From Candidatus Methylomirabilota bacterium (GTDB taxonomy: Bacteria > Methylomirabilota > Methylomirabilia > Methylomirabilales > Methylomirabilaceae), in contig PQAM01000015.1 of NCBI GenBank assembly GCA_003104975.1, forward strand, positions 97,367 through 161,366: a DNA stretch of 64,000 nt, written 5' to 3'. The notes beneath the pieces were generated by a model. It had not been told where the DNA came from. It made no database searches and saw nothing but the letters and a program-made list of their open reading frames with translations. Position 1 is the stretch's first letter; every line of letters begins with the position of its first letter. This document shows positions 7,615-16,110 of this stretch, one piece after another. Made by a program: the position numbers and the translations under genes.

Positions 7615-8385
7615 CAGGTCCTCCCGGCGGATCCTGATCTGAAGCAGTCGCGCCCGCATCCGGAGTATGGCAGAGGTATGGATCTGTGAGACCCGCGATT
7701 CCGAGACCTCGAGCACACGACCGATCTCCTTCATCGTGAGTTCCTCGACGTAATACAAGGTAAGCACCATCCGCTCCTGAGTCGGTAGCCCCTCGATGAT
7801 GCGGCCCAGAAGCTGCACACGCTCCCTACGGACCGTCATAACGGACGGATCGCGAGACACGGTATCCGGCAGCTCCCACATGGGCCGATCGCTCTCCGAA
7901 CCGTCGGCCTCAACGCCCGGCTCATCGAGCGACATCAACACCATCCCCCGGATCTCTCCGAGGGTACGCCAGTAACTCTCCAGATCGATCTCAAGCGCCG
8001 CGGCCACCTCGTCATCGCCCGGTTCCCGTCCGAGGTCGGCCTCCAACCGCAGCAGTGTCTGCTGGATCTCCCGCGCCTTCGCGCGGAGCGAACGGGGCGC
8101 GAAATCCTGCGCCCTGAGATCGTCGAGAATCGCGCCGCGGATCCGGTGCTGGGCATAGGTGGCGAACTCCGACGGCTGGTCGGGGTCATAGTGTTCGACA
8201 GCGGTCATCAGGCCCACCGCGCCGGCGCTTTCCAGATCGTCCAGCTCGACGCATGACGGCAATTGCAGCGAGAGCCGCCCGGCGACCTGGCGCACCAGAC
8301 CGATATACGCCGTAATCAACCGATCCCTCAGCCCGGGATCCTTGGTCCGGCGATATGTTCTCCAGTCGTCCCGCGTAATGTCCAT
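7006..8385 (-). CDS. fliA: flagellar sigma-28 factor FliA; open frame runs on into a lipoprotein
   Basis: Residues 1-257 are a complete FliA/WhiG-type sigma factor. Region 2 contains LVRQVAGRLS, DDLESAGAVGLM and FATYAQHRIRGAILDDLRAQD; region 3 is near residues 110-160; region 4 contains GLPTQERMVLTLYYVEELTMKEIGRVLEVSESRVSQIH. It should direct RNA polymerase to late flagellar genes. The normal family length is 235-260, yet the frame has no stop at 257 and continues 202 codons as a lipoprotein with its own ribosome site and signal peptide. In the next frame TGATGA overlaps the lipoprotein ATG, the arrangement expected for a normal gene end. A one-base indel, a sequencing error or a real fusion are all possible. 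The functional sigma gene is best taken as about 7615-8385. Confidence 0.88.
   Translation of the reverse strand: MDITRDDWRTYRRTKDPGLRDRLITAYIGLVRQVAGRLSLQLPSCVELDDLESAGAVGLMTAVEHYDPDQPSEFATYAQHRIRGAILDDLRAQDFAPRSLRAKAREIQQTLLRLEADLGREPGDDEVAAALEIDLESYWRTLGEIRGMVLMSLDEPGVEADGSESDRPMWELPDTVSRDPSVMTVRRERVQLLGRIIEGLPTQERMVLTLYYVEELTMKEIGRVLEVSESRVSQIHTSAILRMRARLLQIRIRREDLMTEESVTFTLRELVLAVFLSAGLLVGGCASSTPPPVPQPVVIPREGRTVVLPALVSVEDRPLVEEVARLFVLELSRAGIDVRGPDWLREEARLRGWEWRIDHSVSIDDPTPDTRHPTPFVPAIDWAALGVRRAIVVDLYGVDQYWDGTARVTRVGVEARLVALPAGALLWAEKIAPGSAGTAGWSFERATRIAVRRLVESIR
7261..7292. repeat. heptanucleotide tandem repeat (GGGTGTC x4)
   Basis: Four exact copies of GGGTGTC at 7261-7288 followed by GGGT. 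The array lies inside the coding region of the lipoprotein that follows fliA and encodes a Pro/Thr/Asp-rich loop. Unit length 7 means a change of one copy would shift the reading frame. Confidence 0.9.
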
Positions 8386-8405
8386 GGTTCCTCAGAACAG
8401 GAGCT

Positions 8406-8459
8406 TAGGCTGTAGACTGTAGCCTGTTAGGCTCAACCCCTACAGCCTACAGTCTATCC
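8406..8459. repeat. inverted heptad element between flhG and fliA
   Basis: TAGGCTG, TAGACTG and TAGCCTG follow each other at 8406-8426. The same heptads appear in reverse complement as CTACAGC and CTACAGT at 8440-8453, so the element can fold into a hairpin. It fills the 81-base gap between flhG and fliA. Confidence 0.7.
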
Positions 8460-8466
8460 ACCTTTT

Positions 8467-9327
8467 TTACAGGTGCGCGGCCCAATGTACCATTCGATCC
8501 CAGAAGGGCTCCGTCTGTGGCGCGTGGCAGCCCGATGCCGTCAACGTTCGCGCCAGTTCGGCCAGCGAGCGCGAGGCCTTCGCATAGGGGAAACAGACCG
8601 AGAACGGCTTCTGCTCGCAAACGGCCCGGCCCACGCACTCATCCCGCAGGACATGGCCCACAAAGCGGACCTCCACCTTGAGGAAGTGCCGGATGACCCG
8701 CCGCAACTGCTCAAACAACGCCTCGGCCTGCGAGGCCCCGTCCACCATGTTCATCAGGATGCCCGCGCGCGGATCGGCGCGGTGGCGCGACAGGACCTTG
8801 ATCACCGCGTAGGCATCGGTGATGGCGGTGGGTTCCGGAACGGTGACGACGATCGTCTCGTCGGCCGCAAGCAGCAGGCTGAGGACGTTGGGCGAGATGC
8901 CCGCTGCGGTATCCAGCAACAGGATGTCGACCAGCCCCTCCAGTTGTCCCAATCGTCCCAACAGCGTGGCCTGCTCCGCGGGGGCGAGATTGGCCATCGC
9001 TTCGACCCCCCGGCTCGCCGGAATGACGTACAGGTCATTCGGCCCACGCAGCATGATGTCGCGAAGCTCCCTGTGTCCTTCGACGACGTGGCGCAGCGTA
9101 TACTTCGGCGTCAACCCCAACAGCACGTCGACATTGGCAAGACCCATATCGCCGTCGAACAGGGCTACACGGCGCCCTTCCCCGGCCAACAGCATTCCCA
9201 GATTCACGGCCAAGGAGGTCTTGCCGACGCCTCCCTTGCCGCTGGTGATCGCAATCGTTCGGAGTCTGCCCTCGGTGGCGGTCATACCCTCTCGAAGCTT
9301 CGATGCCTGATCCTGCACCTGCCTCAT
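8467..9327 (-). CDS. flhG: flagellar number regulator FlhG (FleN), MinD/ParA-like ATPase
   Basis: A 286-residue deviant Walker-A ATPase: SGKGGVGKTSLAVNLG near residues 30-45, FDGDMGLANVDVLLGL near 57-73 and a switch-like LLDTAAGISPNVL near 138. The N-terminus QDQASKLRE contains the DQAxxLR element by which FlhG stimulates the FlhF GTPase. The C-terminus lacks an obvious long amphipathic membrane-targeting helix. FlhG limits flagellar number and in polar flagellates restrains the master activator. It overlaps flhF by 4 bases, as in most polar-flagellated bacteria. Confidence 0.93.
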   Translation of the reverse strand: MRQVQDQASKLREGMTATEGRLRTIAITSGKGGVGKTSLAVNLGMLLAGEGRRVALFDGDMGLANVDVLLGLTPKYTLRHVVEGHRELRDIMLRGPNDLYVIPASRGVEAMANLAPAEQATLLGRLGQLEGLVDILLLDTAAGISPNVLSLLLAADETIVVTVPEPTAITDAYAVIKVLSRHRADPRAGILMNMVDGASQAEALFEQLRRVIRHFLKVEVRFVGHVLRDECVGRAVCEQKPFSVCFPYAKASRSLAELARTLTASGCHAPQTEPFWDRMVHWAAHL

Positions 9328-10496
9328 CCCTCCTCCCTGCGCTCCGACTCACCGACCAGACGCCGCGCCAGCCGTAACGGCTGCGCCTCTTCGATATCGT
9401 CCGGAACCTCTTGACCCGTTGTAAAATACGAAATGGGAACAGCCGCCGCCAGTGCGGCCTCGCACATCGGCCCTACGGTCGCGGTTTCATCGATCTTGGT
9501 GGCAATAATGGAACTGAAATGAAGCGGCCTGTACCCCTCGACGGCCTGCAGCAGGTCGGCCCGCTTGGTGGTTGCGCTCAGGACCAGGTGGACCTCGTAT
9601 CCGTCGTCGCGGCGGGCATAGGTCGCCAACTCCTCCAATTGGTCCTGCCGCCTGGCGCTCCGTCCAACCGTATCGATAAAGATCACATCGGCATCTCGAT
9701 CGTTCGTCAATGCCCGCCTCAGATCCGCCGGCAGCGGCGCCACACAGAAGGGCAGTCCGATCAGTTCGGCGTAACTCTTGAGTTGCTGGGCGCCGGCAAT
9801 CCGATAGGTGTCGGTGGTGATCAGCGCCACCCGTTTCCCTTCACGGAAATGACACGCGGCCGCCAGCTTGGCGATCGTTGTGGTCTTGCCGACCCCCGTC
9901 GGCCCCACCAGCGCTACGACCCGACGCCCGGAACCCGCGTACGATATGGGCGTCCTGACGACCTCTCGAGCCAACACCTCGGCAAGCACGGACGACACCG
10001 GCGCCGCGTCGGAGGATGCCGCCTCTCGAAGTCCATCCCTCACGGAGGCGACCCACCGACGGGCTACTCCCTCCTCGACCTCCTGGACCAGCAACGACCA
10101 GTAGATCCGGCCGAGCGCAGGCGACAGATCGGGCGGCAGGGGCCCTCGGCCGTAGAGACCGGATATCATCCCTTTGACCTGCTCAAGCTCGCGTCGCAAT
10201 ATCTCAAGCTCAGGTGGAGTCGGCGCCGTCGCTTCAGCAGTTGGGGTGTTGAGTGTTGAGTGTTGAGTGTTGAGTGTTGAGTCAATACTTGACACTTGAC
10301 ACTTGACACTTGACACTTTGGGGGGATCACCGTCCAGCGCCGCCATGACCTCCACCCCCTGTCGTCGGGTAAACGACAGACCATCGGCGAGCGGAATGCT
10401 CTTGGTGTGCAGGATGACCGCCTCCGGGCCCAACTCTTCCCCGATTTGGCGTAACGCCTCATCCATCGTTGCGGCGCGAAATCGCTTAAGATGCAT
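9324..10496 (-). CDS. flhF: flagellar placement GTPase FlhF
   Basis: An SRP-type GTPase of 390 residues: N-terminal region 1-58 (MHLKRFRAATMDEALRQI), a linker at about 59-85, an N-domain at about 90-190 and the G domain with VALVGPTGVGKTTTIAKLAA, TTDTYRIAGAQQL, FIDTVGRS and ATKIDE. FlhF marks the pole for flagellar assembly and is controlled by FlhG. The linker is encoded by two heptanucleotide arrays (ACTTGAC x4 and TGTTGAG x5 on the plus strand), which are read as KVSSVKCQVSSIDSTLNTQ and repeats of STLNTQH. Copy-number change would put most of the protein out of frame. The start overlaps flhA by 11 bases. Confidence 0.95.
   Translation of the reverse strand: MHLKRFRAATMDEALRQIGEELGPEAVILHTKSIPLADGLSFTRRQGVEVMAALDGDPPKVSSVKCQVSSIDSTLNTQHSTLNTPTAEATAPTPPELEILRRELEQVKGMISGLYGRGPLPPDLSPALGRIYWSLLVQEVEEGVARRWVASVRDGLREAASSDAAPVSSVLAEVLAREVVRTPISYAGSGRRVVALVGPTGVGKTTTIAKLAAACHFREGKRVALITTDTYRIAGAQQLKSYAELIGLPFCVAPLPADLRRALTNDRDADVIFIDTVGRSARRQDQLEELATYARRDDGYEVHLVLSATTKRADLLQAVEGYRPLHFSSIIATKIDETATVGPMCEAALAAAVPISYFTTGQEVPDDIEEAQPLRLARRLVGESERREEG
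10247..10314. repeat. two adjacent heptanucleotide arrays inside flhF
   Basis: TGTTGAG is repeated five times exactly at 10247-10281, then five bases, then ACTTGAC four times exactly at 10287-10314. Both units are 7 bases long and lie in the linker between the N-terminal and GTPase parts of FlhF. The total number of bases keeps the frame open. Exact copies suggest recent expansion. Confidence 0.95.
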
Positions 10497-12582
10497 CGGA
10501 CAACTCCACCATTTTGAGGACCTTCACCGATACGCGCGGTCCGATCTCGCTGTACGACAGGACCGTCACCTGCGGCAGATACCGTTCGATCAGGCGTCGC
10601 AGGTGCGGGCGGACCGCGGCCGTACAGAGGAAGACCGGCTGCCCGGAAAGCGGCAGAGTCTGTTCCACCCCTTTGGCAACGGCCTCGACCACCTTCTGCG
10701 CCAGTCTGGGTTCCAGCGCCAGATAGCTCTCCTGCTCATTTTGTATGACCGCATCGGCCAACGCCTGTTCGATGGACGGTCCGAGCGTCAGCACCGCCAA
10801 CCCGCCGTCCGGCGCCATGAGCGATCGACAGATCGATTTGGCCAGCGCCTGTCGCGCATATTCGATCAGCAAGATCGGGTCTTTGGTGTACGGCGCGTAA
10901 TCGGCCAGTGCCTCGAGGGTCGTCGGAAGATCCCGGATCGACACCCCCTCCATCAACAGCCCCTGCAACACCCGCTGCAGGGCGCCCAACGAAAGCTGAG
11001 CGGGAATGATCCCATCCACCAGGGCGGGATGGGTCTGCTTGATGTGGTCGAGAAGCGCCTGCACCTCCTGCCGACCAACCAACTCCCGCGCCTCCCTTCG
11101 TATGATCTCCGACAGGTGGGTAGCCACAACCGACGAGGGATCGACGACGGTATAGCCGACGACCTGAGCGCGCTCCTTGAGCGCCGCACTGATCCACCGT
11201 GCCGGCAGCCCGAAGGTCGGCTCCTGGGTCTCGATCCCATCCAACGCCTCCTGGGCTGTCCCCGGGTCCATGGCCAGGAAGTGCCCGACCAGGACCTCGC
11301 CCTGCGCAACCTCCACCCCTTTGATCTTGACACTGTAGCTGTTGGGTCTGAGCGACAGGTTGTCGCGGATCCTGACGGGCGGGACCACAAACCCCATATC
11401 GAGGGCGAATTGGCGGCGGATCAGTTTGATTCGATCCAGGAGGTCTCCACCCTGGCTTGCGTCCACCAGCGGGATCAGACCGTACCCCACCTCCAACGTC
11501 AACAGGTCGAGCGGCAGGAGCGTCTCCACCTTTTCCGGACCCGATGGCGCCACCGATCCCTCCTCTCCACTCTCCCCGTCGCCGCGTCCACCCTTTGACG
11601 ACCGGGTCTTGACCCTGGAATACGCAACGGCGCCGACAAGCCCCGCCACCATGAAGAACGGCAGGAAGGGCATGCCCGGAATCAGCCCGACAAACAGGAG
11701 GACGCCCGCCGTAATTCCGAGCGGCTTGGGGTGAAAGAGTATCTGGCGGCCCAGCGTGGAACTGAGCTCCGCTTCGGAGGCGGCCCTCGTCATCACGATA
11801 CCGGCCGCCGTCGAGATCGCCAGGGCCGGAATCTGCGCCACCAGACCGTCGCCGACCGTCAGCAGCGTGTAGGTCTGCAGCGCCTCCATCAGATCCATCC
11901 CGTTTTGCAGGACGCCGACGGCCAAACCACCCAGGATATTGATCGCGATAATGATCATCCCGGCGATCGCGTCACCTCGAACGAACTTGCTGGCGCCGTC
12001 CATCGCGCCGTAGAAGTCGGCCTCCCTCGAGATCTCCAGCCTGCGCGCCCTAGCCTCCTGCTCGTTGATCAGCCCGGCGTTCAACTCGGCATCGATCGAC
12101 AGTTGTTTCCCAGGCATGGCATCAAGGGTGAAGCGGGCGGAGACCTCGGCGATTCGCCCCGCGCCCTTGGTGATGACCATGAACTGGATCACGGCCAGGA
12201 TCCCAAAGACGACCGCCCCTACGATGTAGCTGCCACCCACTACGAAACTCCCGAACGCGTTGATGATGCGGCCTGCCGCCGCCGTGCCTTCATTGCCGTG
12301 TAACAGGACCAGGCGTGTTGAGGCGACGTTCAACGACAGACGGAACAACGTCAGCACCAGCAAGAGCGACGGAAACACGGACAGATCGAGCGGGCGCAGG
12401 ATATATAGCGAGAGGACGAAGATCAGAAGCGCCAGCGTAATGTTGGCGGCAAGCAGGAGGTCGAGGAGAAGCGGCGGGATAGGCACCAGCATCGTCAGGA
12501 GGATGCCGATACTGGCCAGCGCGACCAGGACATCACCCTGCAATAACGGCGTCAGACGTACGGCGTGGGTCGCTTTCATCAC
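10486..12582 (-). CDS. flhA: flagellar type III export protein FlhA
   Basis: At 698 residues this is the usual FlhA length. The N-terminal half has eight predicted membrane helices (VLVALASIGILLTMLVPIPP, then LLLAANITLALLIFVLSL and onward) and the conserved PSLLLVLTLFRLSLNVASTR and FTLDAMPGKQLSIDAELNAG cytoplasmic loop. The C-terminal soluble half follows a charged linker near 330-350 and forms the export-gate ring that docks chaperone-substrate complexes and FliI. A change to G/S/E-rich sequence in the linker (SSKGGRGDGESGEEGS) is normal for the family. Overlaps on both sides with flhB and flhF show operon organisation. Confidence 0.97.
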   Translation of the reverse strand: MMKATHAVRLTPLLQGDVLVALASIGILLTMLVPIPPLLLDLLLAANITLALLIFVLSLYILRPLDLSVFPSLLLVLTLFRLSLNVASTRLVLLHGNEGTAAAGRIINAFGSFVVGGSYIVGAVVFGILAVIQFMVITKGAGRIAEVSARFTLDAMPGKQLSIDAELNAGLINEQEARARRLEISREADFYGAMDGASKFVRGDAIAGMIIIAINILGGLAVGVLQNGMDLMEALQTYTLLTVGDGLVAQIPALAISTAAGIVMTRAASEAELSSTLGRQILFHPKPLGITAGVLLFVGLIPGMPFLPFFMVAGLVGAVAYSRVKTRSSKGGRGDGESGEEGSVAPSGPEKVETLLPLDLLTLEVGYGLIPLVDASQGGDLLDRIKLIRRQFALDMGFVVPPVRIRDNLSLRPNSYSVKIKGVEVAQGEVLVGHFLAMDPGTAQEALDGIETQEPTFGLPARWISAALKERAQVVGYTVVDPSSVVATHLSEIIRREARELVGRQEVQALLDHIKQTHPALVDGIIPAQLSLGALQRVLQGLLMEGVSIRDLPTTLEALADYAPYTKDPILLIEYARQALAKSICRSLMAPDGGLAVLTLGPSIEQALADAVIQNEQESYLALEPRLAQKVVEAVAKGVEQTLPLSGQPVFLCTAAVRPHLRRLIERYLPQVTVLSYSEIGPRVSVKVLKMVELSDAS

Positions 12583-13655
12583 GCCCTCTTTCGTGTTCCG
12601 CTCATCCGATAGACATAGGCCAGGATCTCCGCCACCGCCTTATACAGATGGATCGGAATCTGTCGACCGATAGCCACGTATTTGTGCAGGGCGCGGGCCA
12701 GGGGGGGATCCTCCACAATCGGAACCCCGTGAGCCCTGGCCGTCTCGACGATCCGTTCGGCCACCAGTCTGGCGCCCTTCGCCACCACCGTCGGGGCCTC
12801 CATCGAGGTCGCATCGTACCGCATGGCCACCGCAAAATGGATCGGGTTCACGACGACCACGTCCGCTTTCGGGACATCCGCCATCATCCGCTGCATGGCC
12901 GCCTGCCGTTGCAGACTCTTGATTCGTCCCTTGATGACCGGATCACCTTCGGTCTGCTTCGCCTCCTCCTTCACCTCTTCCCGCGTCATCCGGATCGATT
13001 TCTCGAACTGCCACCGCTGCCAGCCGTAATCCATGGCGGCCAGCGCCAGAAACACCAGGCTGACGCGGAGCGCAAGTTGAAAACAGATCCGACCCAACCA
13101 GGTCAGCGTCTGCATCGGGGTCATATCGAGGAGGAGCGGGATCTCCGACAGATGGCCGTTGAGCGTCCGATAGACGATAAAACCGACCAGGAGGAATTTC
13201 AGGGAGGACTTGACCAACTCCGCAAGCATCCGCCCCGGCCCGAAGAGTCGTCCGAATCCTGCCGTTGGGTTCAACCGCTCCCACTTCAGCGACAAGGCGG
13301 TCGAATTCGCCATGAAGCCGACCTGCGCAACATTCGCGGCGCAGGCCACCACAACCAACGCGCCCATAAATGGCGCGAGCATCGCCGCCATCAGCAACGA
13401 GGTACTGCGCATCGCCTGATGAACCCGCGGTACGGTCAGTTCGCCGCCGAGGTCTCGTCCCAGGTGATGGCGCATGAACTCGACCAGGTTGGCCACCAGC
13501 GTGTCACTGAGCAGGTAGAAGATCAGTGTGCCGCTGAGCAACAGCAACGCCGAGTTGATCTCCTGGCTGCGCGCAACCTGGCCGCGGGCCCTGGCCTCCT
13601 GGCGACGTTTACCTGTCGCCGCTTCAGTCCGCTCCTTACCGTCATCTGGTGGCAT
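12579..13655 (-). CDS. flhB: flagellar export switch protein FlhB with NPIH instead of NPTH
   Basis: A 358-residue integral membrane protein: basic cytoplasmic N-terminus (EKTEAATGKRRQEARARGQVARSQEIN-type opening), four hydrophobic segments to about residue 220, and a cytoplasmic domain. The autocleavage motif reads NPIHFAVAMRYD near residue 270, with Ile where almost all FlhB proteins have Thr. Asn and Pro, between which the chain is cut, are kept. In Salmonella changes at Thr slow rather than abolish cleavage, so the export switch may be slower here. A separate FlhB-C-like protein at 4235-4519 could be related to this. It ends inside the flhA start by 4 bases. Confidence 0.95.
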   Translation of the reverse strand: MPPDDGKERTEAATGKRRQEARARGQVARSQEINSALLLLSGTLIFYLLSDTLVANLVEFMRHHLGRDLGGELTVPRVHQAMRSTSLLMAAMLAPFMGALVVVACAANVAQVGFMANSTALSLKWERLNPTAGFGRLFGPGRMLAELVKSSLKFLLVGFIVYRTLNGHLSEIPLLLDMTPMQTLTWLGRICFQLALRVSLVFLALAAMDYGWQRWQFEKSIRMTREEVKEEAKQTEGDPVIKGRIKSLQRQAAMQRMMADVPKADVVVVNPIHFAVAMRYDATSMEAPTVVAKGARLVAERIVETARAHGVPIVEDPPLARALHKYVAIGRQIPIHLYKAVAEILAYVYRMSGTRKRA

Positions 13656-14448
13656 ATGAGAGGCTCCGCAGCAGTGTAAACAGTTCGAGGCGAACCTGGC
13701 CTGGGCTGATCCCGATCAGGTGGATAAGGAGCGGGAACGAGACCAGCAGGACCAGCAGACCGATGACAAAGGTCACCGTGAGGCCGAACGCGAAGAAATT
13801 CAGTTGCGGCACCACCCGCGCCAACAGCCCGATGGCGACGTTGGTAATCAGCACCGCCACCATGATTGGGGAGGAGAGTTTGACCGCCAGGATCAGACTC
13901 TTGCCGAACAACGCGACCAGAACCGAGGCGGCCCCAGCAGCCGCCGCCCCGGAAAACATCCCGAGCGGGATCGAGTCGAAGCTGGCCCAGATCGCCTCCA
14001 GAAAGGCGTGGTGTCCATGGAGCGTCAGAAACGTAAGTACCGTCATCAGTTCCAGGAATTGTGCGACCACTGAGGCCTGTTGCGGGAACTGCGGATCAAT
14101 GACGTTGGCGATGCCGAGGCCCATCTGTACCCCGGCCATCTCCCCCGCCAGACTGATCCCCACGAACAGCAGTCGCGCCGCCAGCCCGATCACGACCCCG
14201 ACCGCAACCTCCCCCATGATGCTCAGCAGCAACGACAACGGCTCCACGTCGCGCGCAGGGAGGACGCCGTGACCGAGCAACGGGTAGAGACTGACGGCGA
14301 GGCAGAGGGCCAAACCGGCCTTGAAGGAGATGGGAAGGTGGTTGCCTGCAAAGATCGGCGCGGAGAGGAACAGACCCCCGAGACGGAAGAGGACCAACAG
14401 AAACGACGGCGAACTCCAGGCGGACACCACCATCGGATCCATCGTCAT
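13642..14448 (-). CDS. fliR: flagellar export gate protein FliR
   Basis: A 268-residue protein with six hydrophobic segments. Conserved features are the N-terminal FLLVLFRLGGLFLSAPIFAG, the GEVAVGVVIGLAARLLFVGISLAGEMAGVQMGLG central block and a C-terminal basic tail. FliR forms the FliPQR export pore in the cytoplasmic membrane. It overlaps flhB by 14 bases and lies 42 bases after fliQ. Length and motif order are normal. Confidence 0.95.
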   Translation of the reverse strand: MTMDPMVVSAWSSPSFLLVLFRLGGLFLSAPIFAGNHLPISFKAGLALCLAVSLYPLLGHGVLPARDVEPLSLLLSIMGEVAVGVVIGLAARLLFVGISLAGEMAGVQMGLGIANVIDPQFPQQASVVAQFLELMTVLTFLTLHGHHAFLEAIWASFDSIPLGMFSGAAAAGAASVLVALFGKSLILAVKLSSPIMVAVLITNVAIGLLARVVPQLNFFAFGLTVTFVIGLLVLLVSFPLLIHLIGISPGQVRLELFTLLRSLSYATR

Positions 14449-14490
14449 ACTCCCAAGGCCCCGTACCGCATCGTCAGCCCCATGTGATCG

Positions 14491-14760
14491 CTACCGTCCG
14501 TATAGCGGCAGATTGATGAGCAGCGATGCGGTAAATGACAGCATCGTCTTCATCATCCACGGCAAAAAGAGGATGAGCGCCACGAACACCACCACAATCT
14601 TCGGAACAAAGGCGAGCGTGGCCTCCTGGATCGAGGTCACCGCCTGAAAGATGCTGACCAGCAGCCCTATAATGAGGCCGGCAGCCAGAATGGGCGCCGA
14701 CAGCAGCAGGATAAGCTGCAAGGCCTGCGTGCCCAGATCAAGGACGACCTGTGGATTCAT
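14491..14760 (-). CDS. fliQ: flagellar export gate protein FliQ
   Basis: 89 residues with two membrane helices. The block LLLSAPILAAGLIIGLLVSIFQAVTSIQEATL and then FVPKIVVVFVALILFLPWM is diagnostic of FliQ. It assembles with FliP and FliR into the export pore. The gene sits 13 bases downstream of fliP and has its own ATG. Confidence 0.96.
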   Translation of the reverse strand: MNPQVVLDLGTQALQLILLLSAPILAAGLIIGLLVSIFQAVTSIQEATLAFVPKIVVVFVALILFLPWMMKTMLSFTASLLINLPLYGR

Positions 14761-14773
14761 GCGGACCTCCGCC

Positions 14774-15505
14774 TCACTGGAATCCCATCACCAGCGAGCG
14801 CACCACCAGATGCCACCCGTCGGCCAGGACGAACAACAGCAACTTAAACGGAAACGAGATCACCGGAGGGGGAAGAAACAGCATCCCCATTGAGATGAGC
14901 ACGCTCGAGACCACCATATCGATCACGAGGAAGGGGATGAACAGGACGAATCCGATCTGAAAGGCGGTCCGCAGTTCACTGATGGCATAGGCCGGCACCA
15001 GCACCCGCGTAGGGACGGCTGCGCGGTCTTTTGGACGCTCCAGTCGCGCCAGATGGACCATGAGGGCCAGGTCCCGTTCCCGCGTCTGCTTGAACATGAA
15101 CGCCCGAAGCGGCTGCATCGCGCGCTCGAGCGCCGTCTCCTGAGAAAGCTGCCGACTCAGATAGGGCTGCAGCGCCTCCCGATTGATCTGCTCGCCCACC
15201 GGCGCCATAATGAACAGCGTCAGAAACAGCGTCAGTCCGATCAGGACCTGATTGGGCGGCATCTGCTGGGTCCCCATGGCCGTCCGCAGGAAGGAGAGGA
15301 CGATGATGATCCTGGAGAACGAGGTCAGCATGATCACGAGGGCCGGCGCCAGGGACAACAGCGTCAGCAGGATGACGATCTGTACGGCCATCGTCGGCTC
15401 CGTACCCCCCGTGTCGCCCGTTACCAACGGCAGTTGCGGGAGCGGAACAAACGAGGAGGATCCCGCAACGAGCGGCGACGCCGCAACCAGCAGTCCGGCC
15501 CCCAT
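14774..15505 (-). CDS. fliP: flagellar export gate protein FliP
   Basis: 243 residues from the ATG at 15505, which overlaps the fliO stop (TGATG). The open frame continues upstream, but that part lies within fliO. It begins with a cleavable-type signal segment (GAGLLVAASPLVAG), then TVVILLTLLSLAPALVIMLTSFSRIIIVLSFLRTA-like family sequence with PPNQVLIGL, and ends with YAISELRTAFQIGFVLFIPFLVIDMVVSSVLISMGM. These are the invariant parts of FliP, the core subunit of the export gate. The chosen length fits the family (about 245). Confidence 0.96.
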   Translation of the reverse strand: MGAGLLVAASPLVAGSSSFVPLPQLPLVTGDTGGTEPTMAVQIVILLTLLSLAPALVIMLTSFSRIIIVLSFLRTAMGTQQMPPNQVLIGLTLFLTLFIMAPVGEQINREALQPYLSRQLSQETALERAMQPLRAFMFKQTRERDLALMVHLARLERPKDRAAVPTRVLVPAYAISELRTAFQIGFVLFIPFLVIDMVVSSVLISMGMLFLPPPVISFPFKLLLFVLADGWHLVVRSLVMGFQ

Positions 15506-16110
15506 CAGTTCGCACCTCCGGATCCCCACAGCCTGTTCAGTCGTCTCAACCGACCCTCCAGCCCGTCCAGCGCACCCTTCCGTTCTCGCGCCCATCCCGA
15601 CGGAGCGCGATGCTCGGTTCCCTCCATCGGGCCGATGGATGCCTCATCGACGCCGCCGTCGGACGGCGCAGTTAGGACGCTCGACGGAAGCGTATGCAAG
15701 AGCGTAATCCCAGAACCGGTGTGACCCAACAGCAAGACGTCGGTTCCGACCTGTACGAGACACAACGATTCCTTCGGGCCCAGATAGGTCCGACCGAGGA
15801 TCCGGACCGTCCCGTCCCGACTGGCGCCGCGCGGCCCGCGCAGCACAACCCGTTTATAGAGGTAGACGCCGAGCGCCAGGACACCCAGTACGGTCCCCAG
15901 CGCGGTAAAGACCTGCGAGGTCACCCCCGCCTCCGGCAGCGGACTTTCTGGATCGCGATAGCTCGGCAGATCAAGCGGCTGGGGATCGACAATCGACGCC
16001 GGCTCGCTCACCTGTGCGCCTTGCGGCAACTCGGCGCTCCCTGCGGATGACGGCACCGCTATCAACCAGAGTACAACCGCCACCCACATTACACCCCGTT
16101 TCCGTCTCAT
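15505..16110 (-). CDS. fliO: flagellar protein FliO
   Basis: 201 residues: an N-terminal signal-like helix (GVMWVAVVLWLIAVPSSAGS), a periplasmic stretch, one membrane helix near 70-90 (VFTALGTVLGVLALGVYLYKRV) and a cytoplasmic FliO domain (TVRILGRTYLGPKESLCLVQVGTDVLLLGHTGSGITLLHTL). FliO helps FliP assemble. The ends overlap fliN/Y and fliP by a few bases. Family assignment rests on the domain pattern and position between fliN and fliP. Confidence 0.9.
   Translation of the reverse strand: MRRKRGVMWVAVVLWLIAVPSSAGSAELPQGAQVSEPASIVDPQPLDLPSYRDPESPLPEAGVTSQVFTALGTVLGVLALGVYLYKRVVLRGPRGASRDGTVRILGRTYLGPKESLCLVQVGTDVLLLGHTGSGITLLHTLPSSVLTAPSDGGVDEASIGPMEGTEHRAPSGWARERKGALDGLEGRLRRLNRLWGSGGAN

Noticed and set aside
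10247..10314. CRISPR-like array
   Set aside because: Units are only 7 bases without spacers, so this is a simple tandem repeat, not CRISPR.
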